Assembly (NCBI RefSeq): GCF_947495825.1
Contig: NZ_CANMAH010000008.1
Location: 62,001 to 126,000, forward strand
Direction: 5' to 3'
Length of the DNA: 64,000 bases
Source of the DNA: an uncultured Psychrobacter sp.
GTDB taxonomy: Bacteria > Pseudomonadota > Gammaproteobacteria > Pseudomonadales > Moraxellaceae
The position numbers were made by a program, and so were the translations under genes. Shown piece after piece: positions 20,457 through 29,606 of this stretch. Numbering within the stretch: the first letter of the stretch is position 1; each line of letters begins with the position of its first letter. The notes under the pieces were generated by a model. It had not been told where the DNA came from, made no database searches, and saw only the letters and a list, made by a program, of their open reading frames with translations.

Positions 20457-20843
20457 ATGGAACGCAATTACGGAACTGGTCGCCGCAAGACGTCTACTGC
20501 TCGTGTCTTTTTAGCAAAAGGTACTGGTAGCATCGTTGTCAACGGCAAGCCACTTGATGAGTACTTTAGCCGTGAAACTTCACGTATGGTCGTTCGTCAG
20601 CCATTAGAGCTACTAGATACTCCTAACGACTATGATCTTTATATCACTGTAAAAGGTGGTGGTATTAGTGGTCAAGCAGGTGCTATTCGTCACGGTATTA
20701 CTCGTGCATTAATCGAACTTGATGACACCAACAAATCTACGCTAAAAGCAGCTGGTTTTGTTACTCGCGATTCACGTCAAGTTGAACGTAAGAAATTGGG
20801 TCTACGTAAAGCACGTAAGCGTCCACAATTCTCGAAGCGTTAA
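20457..20843 (+). CDS. rpsI: 30S ribosomal protein S9
   Basis: A 128-residue S9. It opens with [15 protein letters not shown] and ends with the basic tail [12 protein letters not shown] that reaches the P-site tRNA. AAGGAG lies 6 bases before the ATG. It is the second gene of the rplM-rpsI operon, with a strong terminator downstream. Confidence 0.98.
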   Translation: MERNYGTGRRKTSTARVFLAKGTGSIVVNGKPLDEYFSRETSRMVVRQPLELLDTPNDYDLYITVKGGGISGQAGAIRHGITRALIELDDTNKSTLKAAGFVTRDSRQVERKKLGLRKARKRPQFSKR

Positions 20844-20926
20844 TAAAAGCTGTTTATCGTTTTACTGTTATGGTTGTCTTTTTCTCAGAGTTATACTAAT
20901 AGCATTAAGTAAAACGCTAGATTTGC

Positions 20927-20965
20927 AAAACCTTATAAGCTGGTCACAGCTTGTAAGGTTTTTTT
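20927..20965 (+). terminator. Terminator of rplM-rpsI
   Basis: AACCTTATAAGCT and AGCTTGTAAGGTT form a 13-base stem with one wobble and a 6-base loop, followed by seven T. A short tandem repeat (TGCTTAA, three copies) follows it. Confidence 0.8.
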
Positions 20966-21159
20966 ATGCTTAATGCTTAATGCTTAATGGTATTAAACGC
21001 TAGTGCACCTAATAAACTGGCTTTATAAACTGTTAAACACTTTGCTTTTATAGTCAAAACCAACTTGCAAACCAGCTACCGCTACCCCATCATGATAGTA
21101 ACTTTTCATCATTAGCCTCGTCACTATAGATGCTATAAACAGTGCTGTAAAAGGACATT

Positions 21160-22248
21160 ATGAAAGCGCCCGAACGATACGATCCTAGCAAACCTGTAAA
21201 GTCTGCCATGCCTCCGCAAAGCAAGCAGCAGTCTGCTAAGTCGCCAGCTATACCCGCTGGCATGCCAACAATTACGCAAACGCATAAAAGCACAGCACAA
21301 GCGGAAAAAAAGCCATTCCAATGGCAGTTTTTACACCCTAAATATTGGGGAGTTTGGCTGTTGTTATTCGTTTTTCTACCAATGATTTATCTACCGCTGG
21401 GTTGGCAGTTTTGGTTGGGCCGTAAGCTCGGTATCTTGATTTATAAAGTGGCCGGTTCGCGCCGACGTGATACGCTGATTAATCTTAAGCTGGCTTTTCC
21501 TGAAAAGCCAAAAGCTGAGTGTGAGTTGATGGCAAAACAAGTCTTCGTCAATCAAGGTATTGGTGTATTTGAGACCTTATGCGCTTGGTTCCGGCCAAAT
21601 GTTTTTACCAGAACGGTTTCTATCTCAGGACTACAGCATTTGGTGAACGCACAGAATGAGAAGCGTCCTGTTATCTTATTAGGGGCACATTATACGATGC
21701 TAGATTTGGGTGGATTGTTATGTACACAGTTTTTCGCCGCTGACTGTATGTACCGCCCACAAAACAACGCACTTCTTGATTGGTTTATCTATAATGGTCG
21801 TACGCGCATTTTTGGTAAGCAAATTTCTAGCCGTGATATGCGCAGCTTAGTCTCCTCTATTAAAGCTGGACATGTTATTTGGTATTCACCTGATCAAGAT
21901 TATGGTCTTAAGCAAGGAGTAATGGCACCATTCTTTGGTGTACCCGCAGCCACGATTACAGCACCTAGGCGCTTGGCTAAAATGGGGAATAAGAAAAACC
22001 CGCCAGCAGTTATGGCGCTGCATACTTATCGACAAACGCCAGACAATTTGCCTCGTGGCAAACGTCCTCATTACCATTTGACGATCACACCAGAGCTGAG
22101 TAACTATCCAAGTGATGATGAGGTGGCCGATGCAACACGCGTGAACGAAGTCTTGGAAGGCCTTATACGTATTGATCCTACTCAATGGATGTGGTTTCAC
22201 CGCCGATTTAAACACGGCCCTAACGGTCGAACTGGTATTTACAAGTAG
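21160..22248 (+). CDS. LpxL/LpxM-family lipid A acyltransferase
   Basis: A 362-residue lysophospholipid acyltransferase-like protein. The catalytic HX4D motif is H177-D182 (HYTMLD), followed by MYRPQNN and the WYSPDQDYG motif typical of LpxL/HtrB enzymes, which add secondary acyl chains to lipid A at the inner membrane. A membrane segment lies at about 60-82. The first 50 residues are Pro/Gln/Lys-rich and precede the normal family start. AAAGGACATT precedes the ATG. Which acyl chain is transferred cannot be told from sequence. Confidence 0.88.
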   Translation: MKAPERYDPSKPVKSAMPPQSKQQSAKSPAIPAGMPTITQTHKSTAQAEKKPFQWQFLHPKYWGVWLLLFVFLPMIYLPLGWQFWLGRKLGILIYKVAGSRRRDTLINLKLAFPEKPKAECELMAKQVFVNQGIGVFETLCAWFRPNVFTRTVSISGLQHLVNAQNEKRPVILLGAHYTMLDLGGLLCTQFFAADCMYRPQNNALLDWFIYNGRTRIFGKQISSRDMRSLVSSIKAGHVIWYSPDQDYGLKQGVMAPFFGVPAATITAPRRLAKMGNKKNPPAVMALHTYRQTPDNLPRGKRPHYHLTITPELSNYPSDDEVADATRVNEVLEGLIRIDPTQWMWFHRRFKHGPNGRTGIYK

Positions 22249-22358
22249 GTTTTGATTATCAAAAAACGCCTGATAAAATTTGCTATACTTTGCGGCTAAT
22301 ATTTCGTACTGATGATATGCGCTTATAACAATTTGACAAACAATATAACGGATTTTCC

Positions 22359-23444
22359 ATGAGTAATAACAGCAATCCCGACAACCAAGCTTCTGAAGCC
22401 TCAACCGAAGCCAAACGTATTCTAACGGGTATTAAACCAACGGGCATTCCCCATCTTGGTAATTATGTCGGTGCCATTCGCCCAGCGATTAAATCTATCC
22501 AAAACAGTGAGCACGAAGCATTTTTCTTTTTAGCCGACTATCACGGCATTATCGGCTGCTACGATCCTGCCGTCATCCATGAGTCGACCAAAGTTATTGC
22601 CGCGACATGGATTGCCTGTGGTCTTGACCCTGAGCGCGTGACGTTTTATCGTCAATCAGATGTACCTGAAATCCCAGAGCTTGCTTGGATCTTAAATTGC
22701 TCATGCGCCAAAGGCTTGATGAACCGCGCCCATGCCTATAAGGCTGCAGTCGATATTAATACAGAAAAAGCCGACGTCGATCCTGATCAGGGTATTACCA
22801 TGGGTCTGTTTGGCTATCCTGTACTCATGGCAGCTGATATTTTGATGTTTAACGCCACTCACGTCCCCGTTGGGCGAGATCAAGTACAGCATATAGAGAT
22901 GGCACGTGACATTGCCGGTACCTTTAACCATCGTTATAAGACACTCTTTACCCTGCCATCAGCAGTCGTTGATGAAGACATTCCGCTGCTAACAGGGCTT
23001 GATGGTCGCAAGATGAGTAAAAGCTATAGCAACACCATACCGCTATTTGGTGAGCCAAACCCGCAGATCAGTTCCGAAAAACAGATGCATAAAGCCATCA
23101 TGAAAATCGTGACCAACTCCCAATTGCCTGATGAGCCAAAGGACCCTGACGACTCAGCTCTCTTCGAGATTTATAAAGCCTTTGCAACGCCTGCAGAGAT
23201 TGCTGATATGCGCGCACAATATGCCGCGGGTATTGGTTGGGGTGATGCCAAGCAAGTCTTGTTTGATAAAATAAATGACGAGATTGCGCCATTTCGTGCG
23301 CGTTATGAAGAGCTAATGGCGAATCCAAAGGAATTGGAAGAGATACTGCAAATGGGGGCAAATAAGGCGCGTCGTCATAGTCGTAAGCAGTTAGATAAAG
23401 CTCGCCGTGCTATCGGTATTCGTCCCCTTGCCAAGCTTAAGTAG
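22359..23444 (+). CDS. trpS: Tryptophanyl-tRNA synthetase
   Basis: A 361-residue class I aminoacyl-tRNA synthetase that charges tRNA-Trp. The HIGH-type motif is PHLGN at 31-35 within [18 protein letters not shown], and the KMSKS motif is at 218-222. The N-terminal 18 residues are a short polar extension. Length is slightly above the E. coli enzyme. Confidence 0.96.
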   Translation: MSNNSNPDNQASEASTEAKRILTGIKPTGIPHLGNYVGAIRPAIKSIQNSEHEAFFFLADYHGIIGCYDPAVIHESTKVIAATWIACGLDPERVTFYRQSDVPEIPELAWILNCSCAKGLMNRAHAYKAAVDINTEKADVDPDQGITMGLFGYPVLMAADILMFNATHVPVGRDQVQHIEMARDIAGTFNHRYKTLFTLPSAVVDEDIPLLTGLDGRKMSKSYSNTIPLFGEPNPQISSEKQMHKAIMKIVTNSQLPDEPKDPDDSALFEIYKAFATPAEIADMRAQYAAGIGWGDAKQVLFDKINDEIAPFRARYEELMANPKELEEILQMGANKARRHSRKQLDKARRAIGIRPLAKLK

Positions 23445-23474
23445 CCACTCGCTAAATGCAGACGATTGGTTTAT

Positions 23475-23483
23475 TGGTATAAT
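23475..23483 (+). promoter_or_regulatory. Extended -10 promoter element for scpA
   Basis: TGGTATAAT matches the extended -10 consensus and lies 18 bases before the annotated scpA start, which would give a very short leader. A good -35 is not apparent. Confidence 0.35.
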
Positions 23484-23500
23484 TTGTCGTATCAGGATGG

Positions 23501-24433
23501 ATGCTAAACGTGCAAACTGAACCACAAGATAAACAAGCAGCCTTACCAAAGGCTGTTTTTTCTGTAAATGCGTATCAAACAACTGAGCATTTCTATACTA
23601 AAAGCGAAGATAACGACTCAGTTGCCAATGACATGTCTTTACGCATTTATCAGACACCAGTGCAGCACTTGCCAGAAGATCTGTATGTGCCGCCTGGTGC
23701 CTTTGCCATTTGGCTAGAACAGTTTGCTGGACCATTAGACTTTTTATTGTATTTGGTCAAAAAAAACAACGTTGATCTCACTCAAATGCCGATTTTGCCT
23801 ATCACCGAGCAGTATTTGGCTTATATTGGCGAGTTGGATACTGAGCATTTTGAGTTGGCAGGCGACTATCTGCTGATGGCGTCTACACTGATTGAGATTA
23901 AAACCGAGCTGTTACTACCTTCTCCAGAAACACCGAGCGATGAGCGCGATCCAAAAGCAGAACTCATTGAGCGTTTAGAAGAATATGCGCAAATCAAAGC
24001 AGCCAGCGAGCGTCTAGATACGCTTATTCGTCTTGAACGTGATGTGTTTTTGGCGATGGTGAGTATGCCTAATCAAGATGTTATGAATGCCGAATTGCCC
24101 AGCTACTCTCCAAACTTACTGATTGATAGCTTATTTAAAATGCAGCTACAACCCGATTATCAGATGCATTCTATCAAAGTCGATACTGTCCCCCTCTCTG
24201 ATCGTATTGCTAGTATTAGCCGGCAGTTAAGCACTGATGGCACACACTCTTTTTATGAGCTATTAGATAAAGCACAAGGTAAGATAGGTGTTGTAGTCAG
24301 CTTCGTCGCAGTACTAGAGCTGATAAAGCGGCAGTTGGTTGGTGTGGTGAGTACTGATTTGACAGATAAGGCCACTATTAATAACGAGCTTGCAAATCCA
24401 ATCGAACCAATAACGTTACAGTGGCTGGCCTGA
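23501..24433 (+). CDS. scpA: Segregation and condensation protein A
   Basis: A 310-residue kleisin subunit of the Smc-ScpAB complex, which organises and segregates the chromosome. The family core starts near residue 68 with LEQFAGPLDFLLYLVKKNNVDL and continues through EYLLMASTLIEIKTELLLP-type sequence; the winged-helix C-terminus ends before 310. About 60 extra residues precede the core, and the true start could lie further in, for example at the Met near residue 43. scpB follows directly. Confidence 0.92.
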   Translation: MLNVQTEPQDKQAALPKAVFSVNAYQTTEHFYTKSEDNDSVANDMSLRIYQTPVQHLPEDLYVPPGAFAIWLEQFAGPLDFLLYLVKKNNVDLTQMPILPITEQYLAYIGELDTEHFELAGDYLLMASTLIEIKTELLLPSPETPSDERDPKAELIERLEEYAQIKAASERLDTLIRLERDVFLAMVSMPNQDVMNAELPSYSPNLLIDSLFKMQLQPDYQMHSIKVDTVPLSDRIASISRQLSTDGTHSFYELLDKAQGKIGVVVSFVAVLELIKRQLVGVVSTDLTDKATINNELANPIEPITLQWLA

Positions 24434-24456
24434 TAGTTTTGAAAAGAGAATGTTTA

Positions 24457-25002
24457 ATGACAGATACTAATCACCTGCATCTTGAAGAGATGAGCAAACA
24501 CATAGAAGTACTGTTACATGCTTCAGAAGCACCGCTCACTGCAAATGCTATCAAGAAGCATTTATCTTTATCTGATAAAGAGTTAACCCAAGCTTTAGAG
24601 TTACTACAGCTGCGCTTAGACACTGGTGTCCTCAGCTTGCATGAGACAGCTAGCGGTTATCGCCTACAAATAGCGGATAGCTACAGTGCGTTGATACAGC
24701 GCGTCTTTCCCCAACGTCAAGAACGCCTAAGCCAAGCGCTACTCGAAACGCTAAGTGTCATTGCTTATAAACAACCAGTGACTCGCAGCGACATAGAGTA
24801 TGTACGCGGTGTGGCGCTATCGAGCAATATACTGCGGCAACTGTTCGATAAAAATTGGATCATTGAGGATGGGTATAAAGAAACATTGGGCCGCCCAGCC
24901 CTACTCCATACGACGCCGCAATTCTTAGATGCATTTGGATTGACTAAGTTAGATGAGTTACCACCAATGCCAGATATACCAGCTATTGGTGGCAGGTCTT
25001 GA
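24457..25002 (+). CDS. scpB: Segregation and condensation protein B
   Basis: A 181-residue ScpB with two winged-helix domains that dimerises on ScpA. The conserved SQALLETLSVIAYKQPVTR and YVRGV regions and GYKETLGRPALLHTTPQFLDAFGL are diagnostic in outline. A GTG at 24421 would overlap scpA; the ATG at 24457 gives the normal start and is preferred. In many gammaproteobacteria rluB follows scpB; here it lies 23 kb away beyond the polysaccharide locus. Confidence 0.93.
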   Translation: MTDTNHLHLEEMSKHIEVLLHASEAPLTANAIKKHLSLSDKELTQALELLQLRLDTGVLSLHETASGYRLQIADSYSALIQRVFPQRQERLSQALLETLSVIAYKQPVTRSDIEYVRGVALSSNILRQLFDKNWIIEDGYKETLGRPALLHTTPQFLDAFGLTKLDELPPMPDIPAIGGRS

Positions 25003-25029
25003 TTTGTGATTAGAATATTAGCTCTATGG

Positions 25030-26235
25030 TTAAATTGATTTATCTATCTTATCGAACACTGTGTTGATTGCTTCAACCGTTTTTTCAATTTCAGCTTCAG
25101 TAAGCGTTGGATGAACTAGGAACATCAAGCTTGTCTCTCCAAGCTCTTTTGCAACTGGCAGCCTGGTTTCAGGACGTAAACCCGTACCATCAAATGCTTT
25201 TTCTAAATAGACTTCAGAAGCAGATCCAGAAAAACAAGGCACTTCTAGCTGATTGATTTCCTCGATGATACGATCACGCGACCAACCCTCAGGCAGGTTA
25301 TCAGCATTCACATAGACATAGAGCTTATAGTATGCGTGCTTGGAATCTGCAAACTCTGGCGTTTCTTCTAACTTTGGCGCATGCAAATACCCTTTATCTT
25401 CCCATTGAGTACAAGCCTGTAGAATTGCTTGGGCATTTGCAGTACGTTTAGCGGTCCAATCCGACATTCTCTCAAGCTGAATGCGACCTATTACTGCTTG
25501 CATCTCAGTCATGCGCCAATTAGTACCGAAGCTCTCATGCAACCAACGATAGCCAGGTGGATGCTCTTTTTCATACACAGCAGCATAGCTCTTACCATGA
25601 TCTTTATACGCCCACATCTTACGCCATAGACTCTCGTCGTTTGTAGTGACCATGCCGCCTTCGCCGCCAGTTGTCATGATCTTGTCTTGACAAAAGCTCC
25701 ATGCGCCAACATGCCCGATACTACCGACACTACGGCCTTTATAATGAGCACCATGCGCTTGCGCACAGTCTTCAATGACATATAGATTATGCTTATCTGC
25801 AAGCGCCATTATGCCATCCATATCGCATGGCCAACCTGCTAAATGCACACATACAATACCTTTTGTTTTATCAGTTATAACAGCAGCAATTGTCTCTGGG
25901 GTAATGTTACCAGTAGACTCATCAACATCAGCAAACACAGGCGTAGCACCTGCATTTACCACACTAGAAATACTGGCAATAAAGGTACGTGGCGTCACAA
26001 TGACTTCATCACCTTCGCCAATATCTAGCGCCTGTAGAGCCACGTCTAAGGCCAAAGTACCATTGCCTAATGCGATGGCATATTTACTATCTGCCCAATC
26101 AGCGAACTCTTGCTCAAATTGACGACATTCCTGCCCTGTCCAATAATTTACCTTATTAGACAATAAAACTTTACTGACCGCGTCAGCTTCTTCTTGTGTA
26201 AAACTTGGCCAAGGTGAAAAAGGCGAGTTTAGCAT
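25030..26235 (-). CDS. DegT/DnrJ/EryC1 sugar aminotransferase
   Basis: A 401-residue PLP-dependent aminotransferase. The PLP lysine is K185 in SFCQDKIMTTGGEGG, and the conserved EDCAQAHGA motif is at 155-163. This family transfers an amino group from glutamate to keto sugars. With the WbpM-like dehydratase at the other end of the locus it most likely makes UDP-4-amino-4,6-dideoxy-GlcNAc, as PglE/WeeJ enzymes do. It is the last gene of the polysaccharide locus and converges on scpB, with only 27 bases between the stops. Confidence 0.88.
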   Translation of the reverse strand: MLNSPFSPWPSFTQEEADAVSKVLLSNKVNYWTGQECRQFEQEFADWADSKYAIALGNGTLALDVALQALDIGEGDEVIVTPRTFIASISSVVNAGATPVFADVDESTGNITPETIAAVITDKTKGIVCVHLAGWPCDMDGIMALADKHNLYVIEDCAQAHGAHYKGRSVGSIGHVGAWSFCQDKIMTTGGEGGMVTTNDESLWRKMWAYKDHGKSYAAVYEKEHPPGYRWLHESFGTNWRMTEMQAVIGRIQLERMSDWTAKRTANAQAILQACTQWEDKGYLHAPKLEETPEFADSKHAYYKLYVYVNADNLPEGWSRDRIIEEINQLEVPCFSGSASEVYLEKAFDGTGLRPETRLPVAKELGETSLMFLVHPTLTEAEIEKTVEAINTVFDKIDKSI

Positions 26236-26330
26236 ATAGCTTCCTTATTTATTATAAAATCGATGGGTAGTCATACTTCATTTTTTCTAAATTAACTATC
26301 TATTCTTAAACACTCTTACTTCGTTATGCG

Positions 26331-26666
26331 CTACTTTATAACGTCATCAAGAAAACTGGCTGGATAAGCGATACTATTCTTGAGTGACTCAAAAGAAAAA
26401 CGATCTTCAAGACTACTAACTTCTTTTTCTAATTTTGAAAACTGCACAAACCAATCTTCGAGATAAAAAATATAATTAAAGATTTTTCTGCTCATGGAAG
26501 CATCTAGGCTATTATTATTTAATAATAGTATAAGCTCGTCGTATATCTTTTTATTAGCATGAAAAACATGCAAGGCCTGATGATAGGTCAAACCTTTCTG
26601 ATAAACTTTATAAGCCGCTTCAGAGCGTTTTATATTGTTAATGAGCGCATTGTGTATAAGAATCAT
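26331..26666 (-). CDS. Small hypothetical protein in the polysaccharide locus
   Basis: A 111-residue protein with no recognised domain. It is predicted mostly helical and charged, with no signal peptide or membrane segment, and a fairly acidic C-terminal half. TTGGAAACGTC precedes the ATG, a fair ribosome site. It is AT-rich like the central locus. Its position between the aminotransferase and a DUF4184 gene does not suggest a polysaccharide role. Confidence 0.55.
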   Translation of the reverse strand: MILIHNALINNIKRSEAAYKVYQKGLTYHQALHVFHANKKIYDELILLLNNNSLDASMSRKIFNYIFYLEDWFVQFSKLEKEVSSLEDRFSFESLKNSIAYPASFLDDVIK

Positions 26667-26976
26667 GACGTTTCCAAGTTTTGATATGTAAATAATCTAG
26701 TAAAATTATATATTCTTAAATCCGAATATATTAGAAAATCCTAGTCATATTACGAATTAAATTAAATAGATTGGCTATATTTTTGTATGCACTTTTAGTT
26801 AGATTTCTGGTAATGACTTTTGGTTTGTAAAGTGGATAAACAATTTAAAAATCATTTTATATTAACTGTACAAAAAATAACCAGTACTATCACATCAAAG
26901 CTCTGTCTGAAAATCCCTATGCATTTTCAATACAGTAAAAACCTTTAGAACTATATTATGCAACCGAACTACTTTA
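26667..26976. other. AT-rich gene-free gap in the polysaccharide locus
   Basis: 310 bases between the small hypothetical gene and the DUF4184 gene. I see no open reading frame of note, no strong hairpin and no repeat. Confidence 0.4.
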
Positions 26977-27924
26977 TTATTTTCTATACTGCCGATATGT
27001 ATTTTGAAGAAAATATGTCAGATGGTATAAAGCAGCATAGCTAACACACAATAAAGTAACTCTCTTTAGTAAACTGACTGACACCCCTGCCGCAAACCTA
27101 TAAGGACTGCTAGTTAAAGACGGATACCAATTTAAGACTGCCTGTATACCCCATACCAAACATAAAGTAGTCATTGAAGCAATGATTATTACACTCTGTT
27201 TTTTGGAAAACACTAACGTTACTATAGTATCTGTTTCTGTCTCTTTAGCGACGTCTTTGGTGTTAATCTGCCAGTCCTTTGCCCGTAATAAGACAAACCA
27301 AAACAACGCTCCTAACCCTACTATTGAACTTAGATATTGTAACAACCTAGCGATACTTGTTCCCTTAAATGGGAAAAAGTACAAAGGGTATTGTAACCAG
27401 TCAATATGACGAGCAATAGAGCCATCAGCATGGGTAATTCCGTCCCATATCAGATGCGTAAATGCACCGAACACTAAACTTAGTACTACTGGCAGATAAA
27501 AAGACTTTACCTTATGTAGGACTCGTTTTTTGATACCTGCAAACGACCAATATCTATCAGCATAGCCAGTAAAATACCTTTTAACCTTATTACGACTATT
27601 TTTTCTGTCTACATCTTTTAGATTAAAAGACTTTGCTGCCCGTTTTATCAAAAACGGTTGGACTAGAGCGAAAGCAGCAGGTTTTAGACCCCAATTCCAA
27701 ACTGTGAAGAACACTAAGCCCAATGGCAAATTGTAGGTAAGTAAACCTACCCATTCATGTGACTGTCGAGAAAACGAACTACTAATATATGTATAATAAT
27801 GCATATCGGGTAACATGGTACCAATAAGAAGTGCATCGAACTGTAGCCAGCGTACGCTATGGTTTTTATTATTACTTCGATAAAGTGGCAATGCAGCTGC
27901 CATATGTGCTAGTGTAAAAGCCAT
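26977..27924 (-). CDS. DUF4184 family integral membrane protein
   Basis: A 315-residue membrane protein that opens with MAFTLAHMAAALPLYR, the hallmark start of DUF4184, and has HxW-type motifs (DMHYYT, HLIWDGITHADGS) whose His and Asp residues recall the membrane-bound metal-dependent hydrolase superfamily of YdjM type. About six membrane segments are apparent. The function is unknown. It is not an expected capsule gene and looks like a passenger between the aminotransferase and the ATP-grasp gene. Confidence 0.75.
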   Translation of the reverse strand: MAFTLAHMAAALPLYRSNNKNHSVRWLQFDALLIGTMLPDMHYYTYISSSFSRQSHEWVGLLTYNLPLGLVFFTVWNWGLKPAAFALVQPFLIKRAAKSFNLKDVDRKNSRNKVKRYFTGYADRYWSFAGIKKRVLHKVKSFYLPVVLSLVFGAFTHLIWDGITHADGSIARHIDWLQYPLYFFPFKGTSIARLLQYLSSIVGLGALFWFVLLRAKDWQINTKDVAKETETDTIVTLVFSKKQSVIIIASMTTLCLVWGIQAVLNWYPSLTSSPYRFAAGVSVSLLKRVTLLCVSYAALYHLTYFLQNTYRQYRK

Positions 27925-28032
27925 TTATAGTCCACTCTATTCTTCGTATCAAACGAAAAGACAAAAATCTTGTACTTAATCGATTAACATTCTAGCTAAA
28001 TTCTATTCAACTAAATATTATACAAGCTAAAA

Positions 28033-29001
28033 CTATTTATTATAATTGCTGACTAAAACTTCCGCATCATAACGTAACATGAGTAAATCACTTTCCCAAT
28101 CATCAAAATCTGTGACTTCTTTATTCAATAGATATTCTTCGATTATCCATTTTGTATAGTTTGCACCTGACAAATAAGTCAAGGGATAACCACCACCAAA
28201 TCTCGGATTGATTTCAATACCTTTCATAATATCTTTGGTTTTATGTAAAAATACTTGAATAGTTAAGCACCCTCTAGCGCCTTCTAATTTAGTAAGCTTC
28301 TTTGTAAACTCATCTACGATAATATTTTTCTTAGTAACGCCTTTATTTACTTCGCCTGCTCTAACGAAAATACGCTTACGTGGCACCACACATTTCAAAG
28401 TAGAGTTTTTATCATAATAACAATCTATGGTGAATTCATCGTATTCTGTATCTGAGATATACTCCATATACATTAGCTTTTCATTATCTATATGCTCGAC
28501 TTTTATATCACTTGGCTCAAAAGCTGTAAATATACCTTCACTTCGACTGCCATCATATGGTTTTACGAATACAGGAAAATCAAGGTTATCTTGATCAAAC
28601 TGTGTGGGCGTATCTATTCCATACTTCTCAAATAGCTCATTAGTTTTTCTTTTATCACGACATTTCTTTATAAAAGAAGCATCACTCACTACTATATGAA
28701 TACCATTTTCTTCAAACTCTGAAATATTTTTACTAAGAATATTTAACTCAGTATCTATAGTTGGAATAACTAACTTTATGTCATTGTCTAAGCAATTTTT
28801 CAATAATTGGTTAATGTATTCTTTTTCAGTTACTTTCGGTACAGGAAAAAAACCATCTGAAACGTGGCAAGCTGGTGCTAACATTGGATTAAAATCAGCA
28901 GTAAAAACCTTTGCTGTCTCATCGATGTCAGCTAACTCCTTTTGAAAGGATCTAACGAGGGAAACTCTCTGTCCAGCAGAAGTTATCAAAATGTTCATCA
29001 T
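28033..29001 (-). CDS. ATP-grasp ligase, probable acyl ligase for a 4-amino sugar
   Basis: A 322-residue ATP-grasp protein of the CarB-like type. The pre-ATP-grasp domain is at 1-110; K147 in VFVKPYDGSRSEG and the metal-binding E263 and N265 in GIEINPRFGGGYP are in place, so it should be active. These enzymes make acyl phosphates and join them to amines. Its start overlaps the stop of the PglC-type sugar transferase by 4 bases (ATGA). In Neisseria the PglB2 protein fuses just these two activities and yields a glyceramido sugar in place of diacetamidobacillosamine. By analogy this enzyme may acylate the 4-amino group; substrate unproven. Confidence 0.8.
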   Translation of the reverse strand: MMNILITSAGQRVSLVRSFQKELADIDETAKVFTADFNPMLAPACHVSDGFFPVPKVTEKEYINQLLKNCLDNDIKLVIPTIDTELNILSKNISEFEENGIHIVVSDASFIKKCRDKRKTNELFEKYGIDTPTQFDQDNLDFPVFVKPYDGSRSEGIFTAFEPSDIKVEHIDNEKLMYMEYISDTEYDEFTIDCYYDKNSTLKCVVPRKRIFVRAGEVNKGVTKKNIIVDEFTKKLTKLEGARGCLTIQVFLHKTKDIMKGIEINPRFGGGYPLTYLSGANYTKWIIEEYLLNKEVTDFDDWESDLLMLRYDAEVLVSNYNK

Positions 29002-29600
29002 TGTTCTCCAGTATTACCCTTAAATTTACCCATGATCTTGTCATCATCGGTATTAATTCCATCTTTTATTAGTACCTTCTTCACTGTCTTAAATAAAATC
29101 TTTATATCCAACCATAAGGATTGGTTATCGACATACCAAGTATCAAGTTTAAACTTCTCATCCCAGCTTATTGAATTACGACCATTGACTTGGGCAAAAC
29201 CAGTAACACCAGGGCGAACTAAATGGCGACGGGCTTGCTCCTCACTATAAAGTGGCAAGTATTCCATTAGTAGAGGACGAGGGCCAACAAGGCTCATATC
29301 ACCTTTTACTACATTCCAGAGTTCAGGTAACTCATCCAAACTACTAGCGCGCAGTTTTTTACCAAATGGTGTCAGTCTCTCATTACTAGGTAAAAGGTTG
29401 CCATCGGTGTCCCTAGCATCTTTCATAGAACGGAACTTAACCATCTCAAAAGGCTCACCGTTGATCCCAGGACGTATTTGTCGAAACAATACCGGCGAGC
29501 CGAGATTTTTTTTGACTTTGTATGCTATAAGAGCATAAGCTGGAGATAGAATTACTAGAGCTGCACTAGCAGCAGTAATATCAAAAATTCTTTTCATCAT
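28998..29600 (-). CDS. Undecaprenyl-phosphate sugar-1-phosphate transferase, PglC type
   Basis: A 200-residue monotopic phosphoglycosyl transferase that starts a repeat unit by moving a sugar phosphate from UDP-sugar to undecaprenyl phosphate. One N-terminal membrane segment (about 5-27), then FRQIRPG, MVKFRSM, the catalytic DE in SLDELPELWNV, and LVGPRPLL, RPGVTGFAQVNGR follow in the family's order. It is the short form without the extra N-terminal membrane domain of WcaJ. It overlaps the ATP-grasp gene downstream by 4 bases and follows a GT4 gene by 6 bases. Confidence 0.92.
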   Translation of the reverse strand: MMKRIFDITAASAALVILSPAYALIAYKVKKNLGSPVLFRQIRPGINGEPFEMVKFRSMKDARDTDGNLLPSNERLTPFGKKLRASSLDELPELWNVVKGDMSLVGPRPLLMEYLPLYSEEQARRHLVRPGVTGFAQVNGRNSISWDEKFKLDTWYVDNQSLWLDIKILFKTVKKVLIKDGINTDDDKIMGKFKGNTGEQ

Positions 29601-29606
29601 GTTTTG

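Noticed and set aside
20966..20990. Three copies of TGCTTAA after the rpsI terminator
   Set aside because: A very short tandem repeat beyond a terminator; most likely replication slippage without function.
22252..22289. Promoter TTGATT / TATACT before trpS
   Set aside because: The -10 is good but the spacing to the only -35-like hexamer is 26 bases, too long to claim a promoter.
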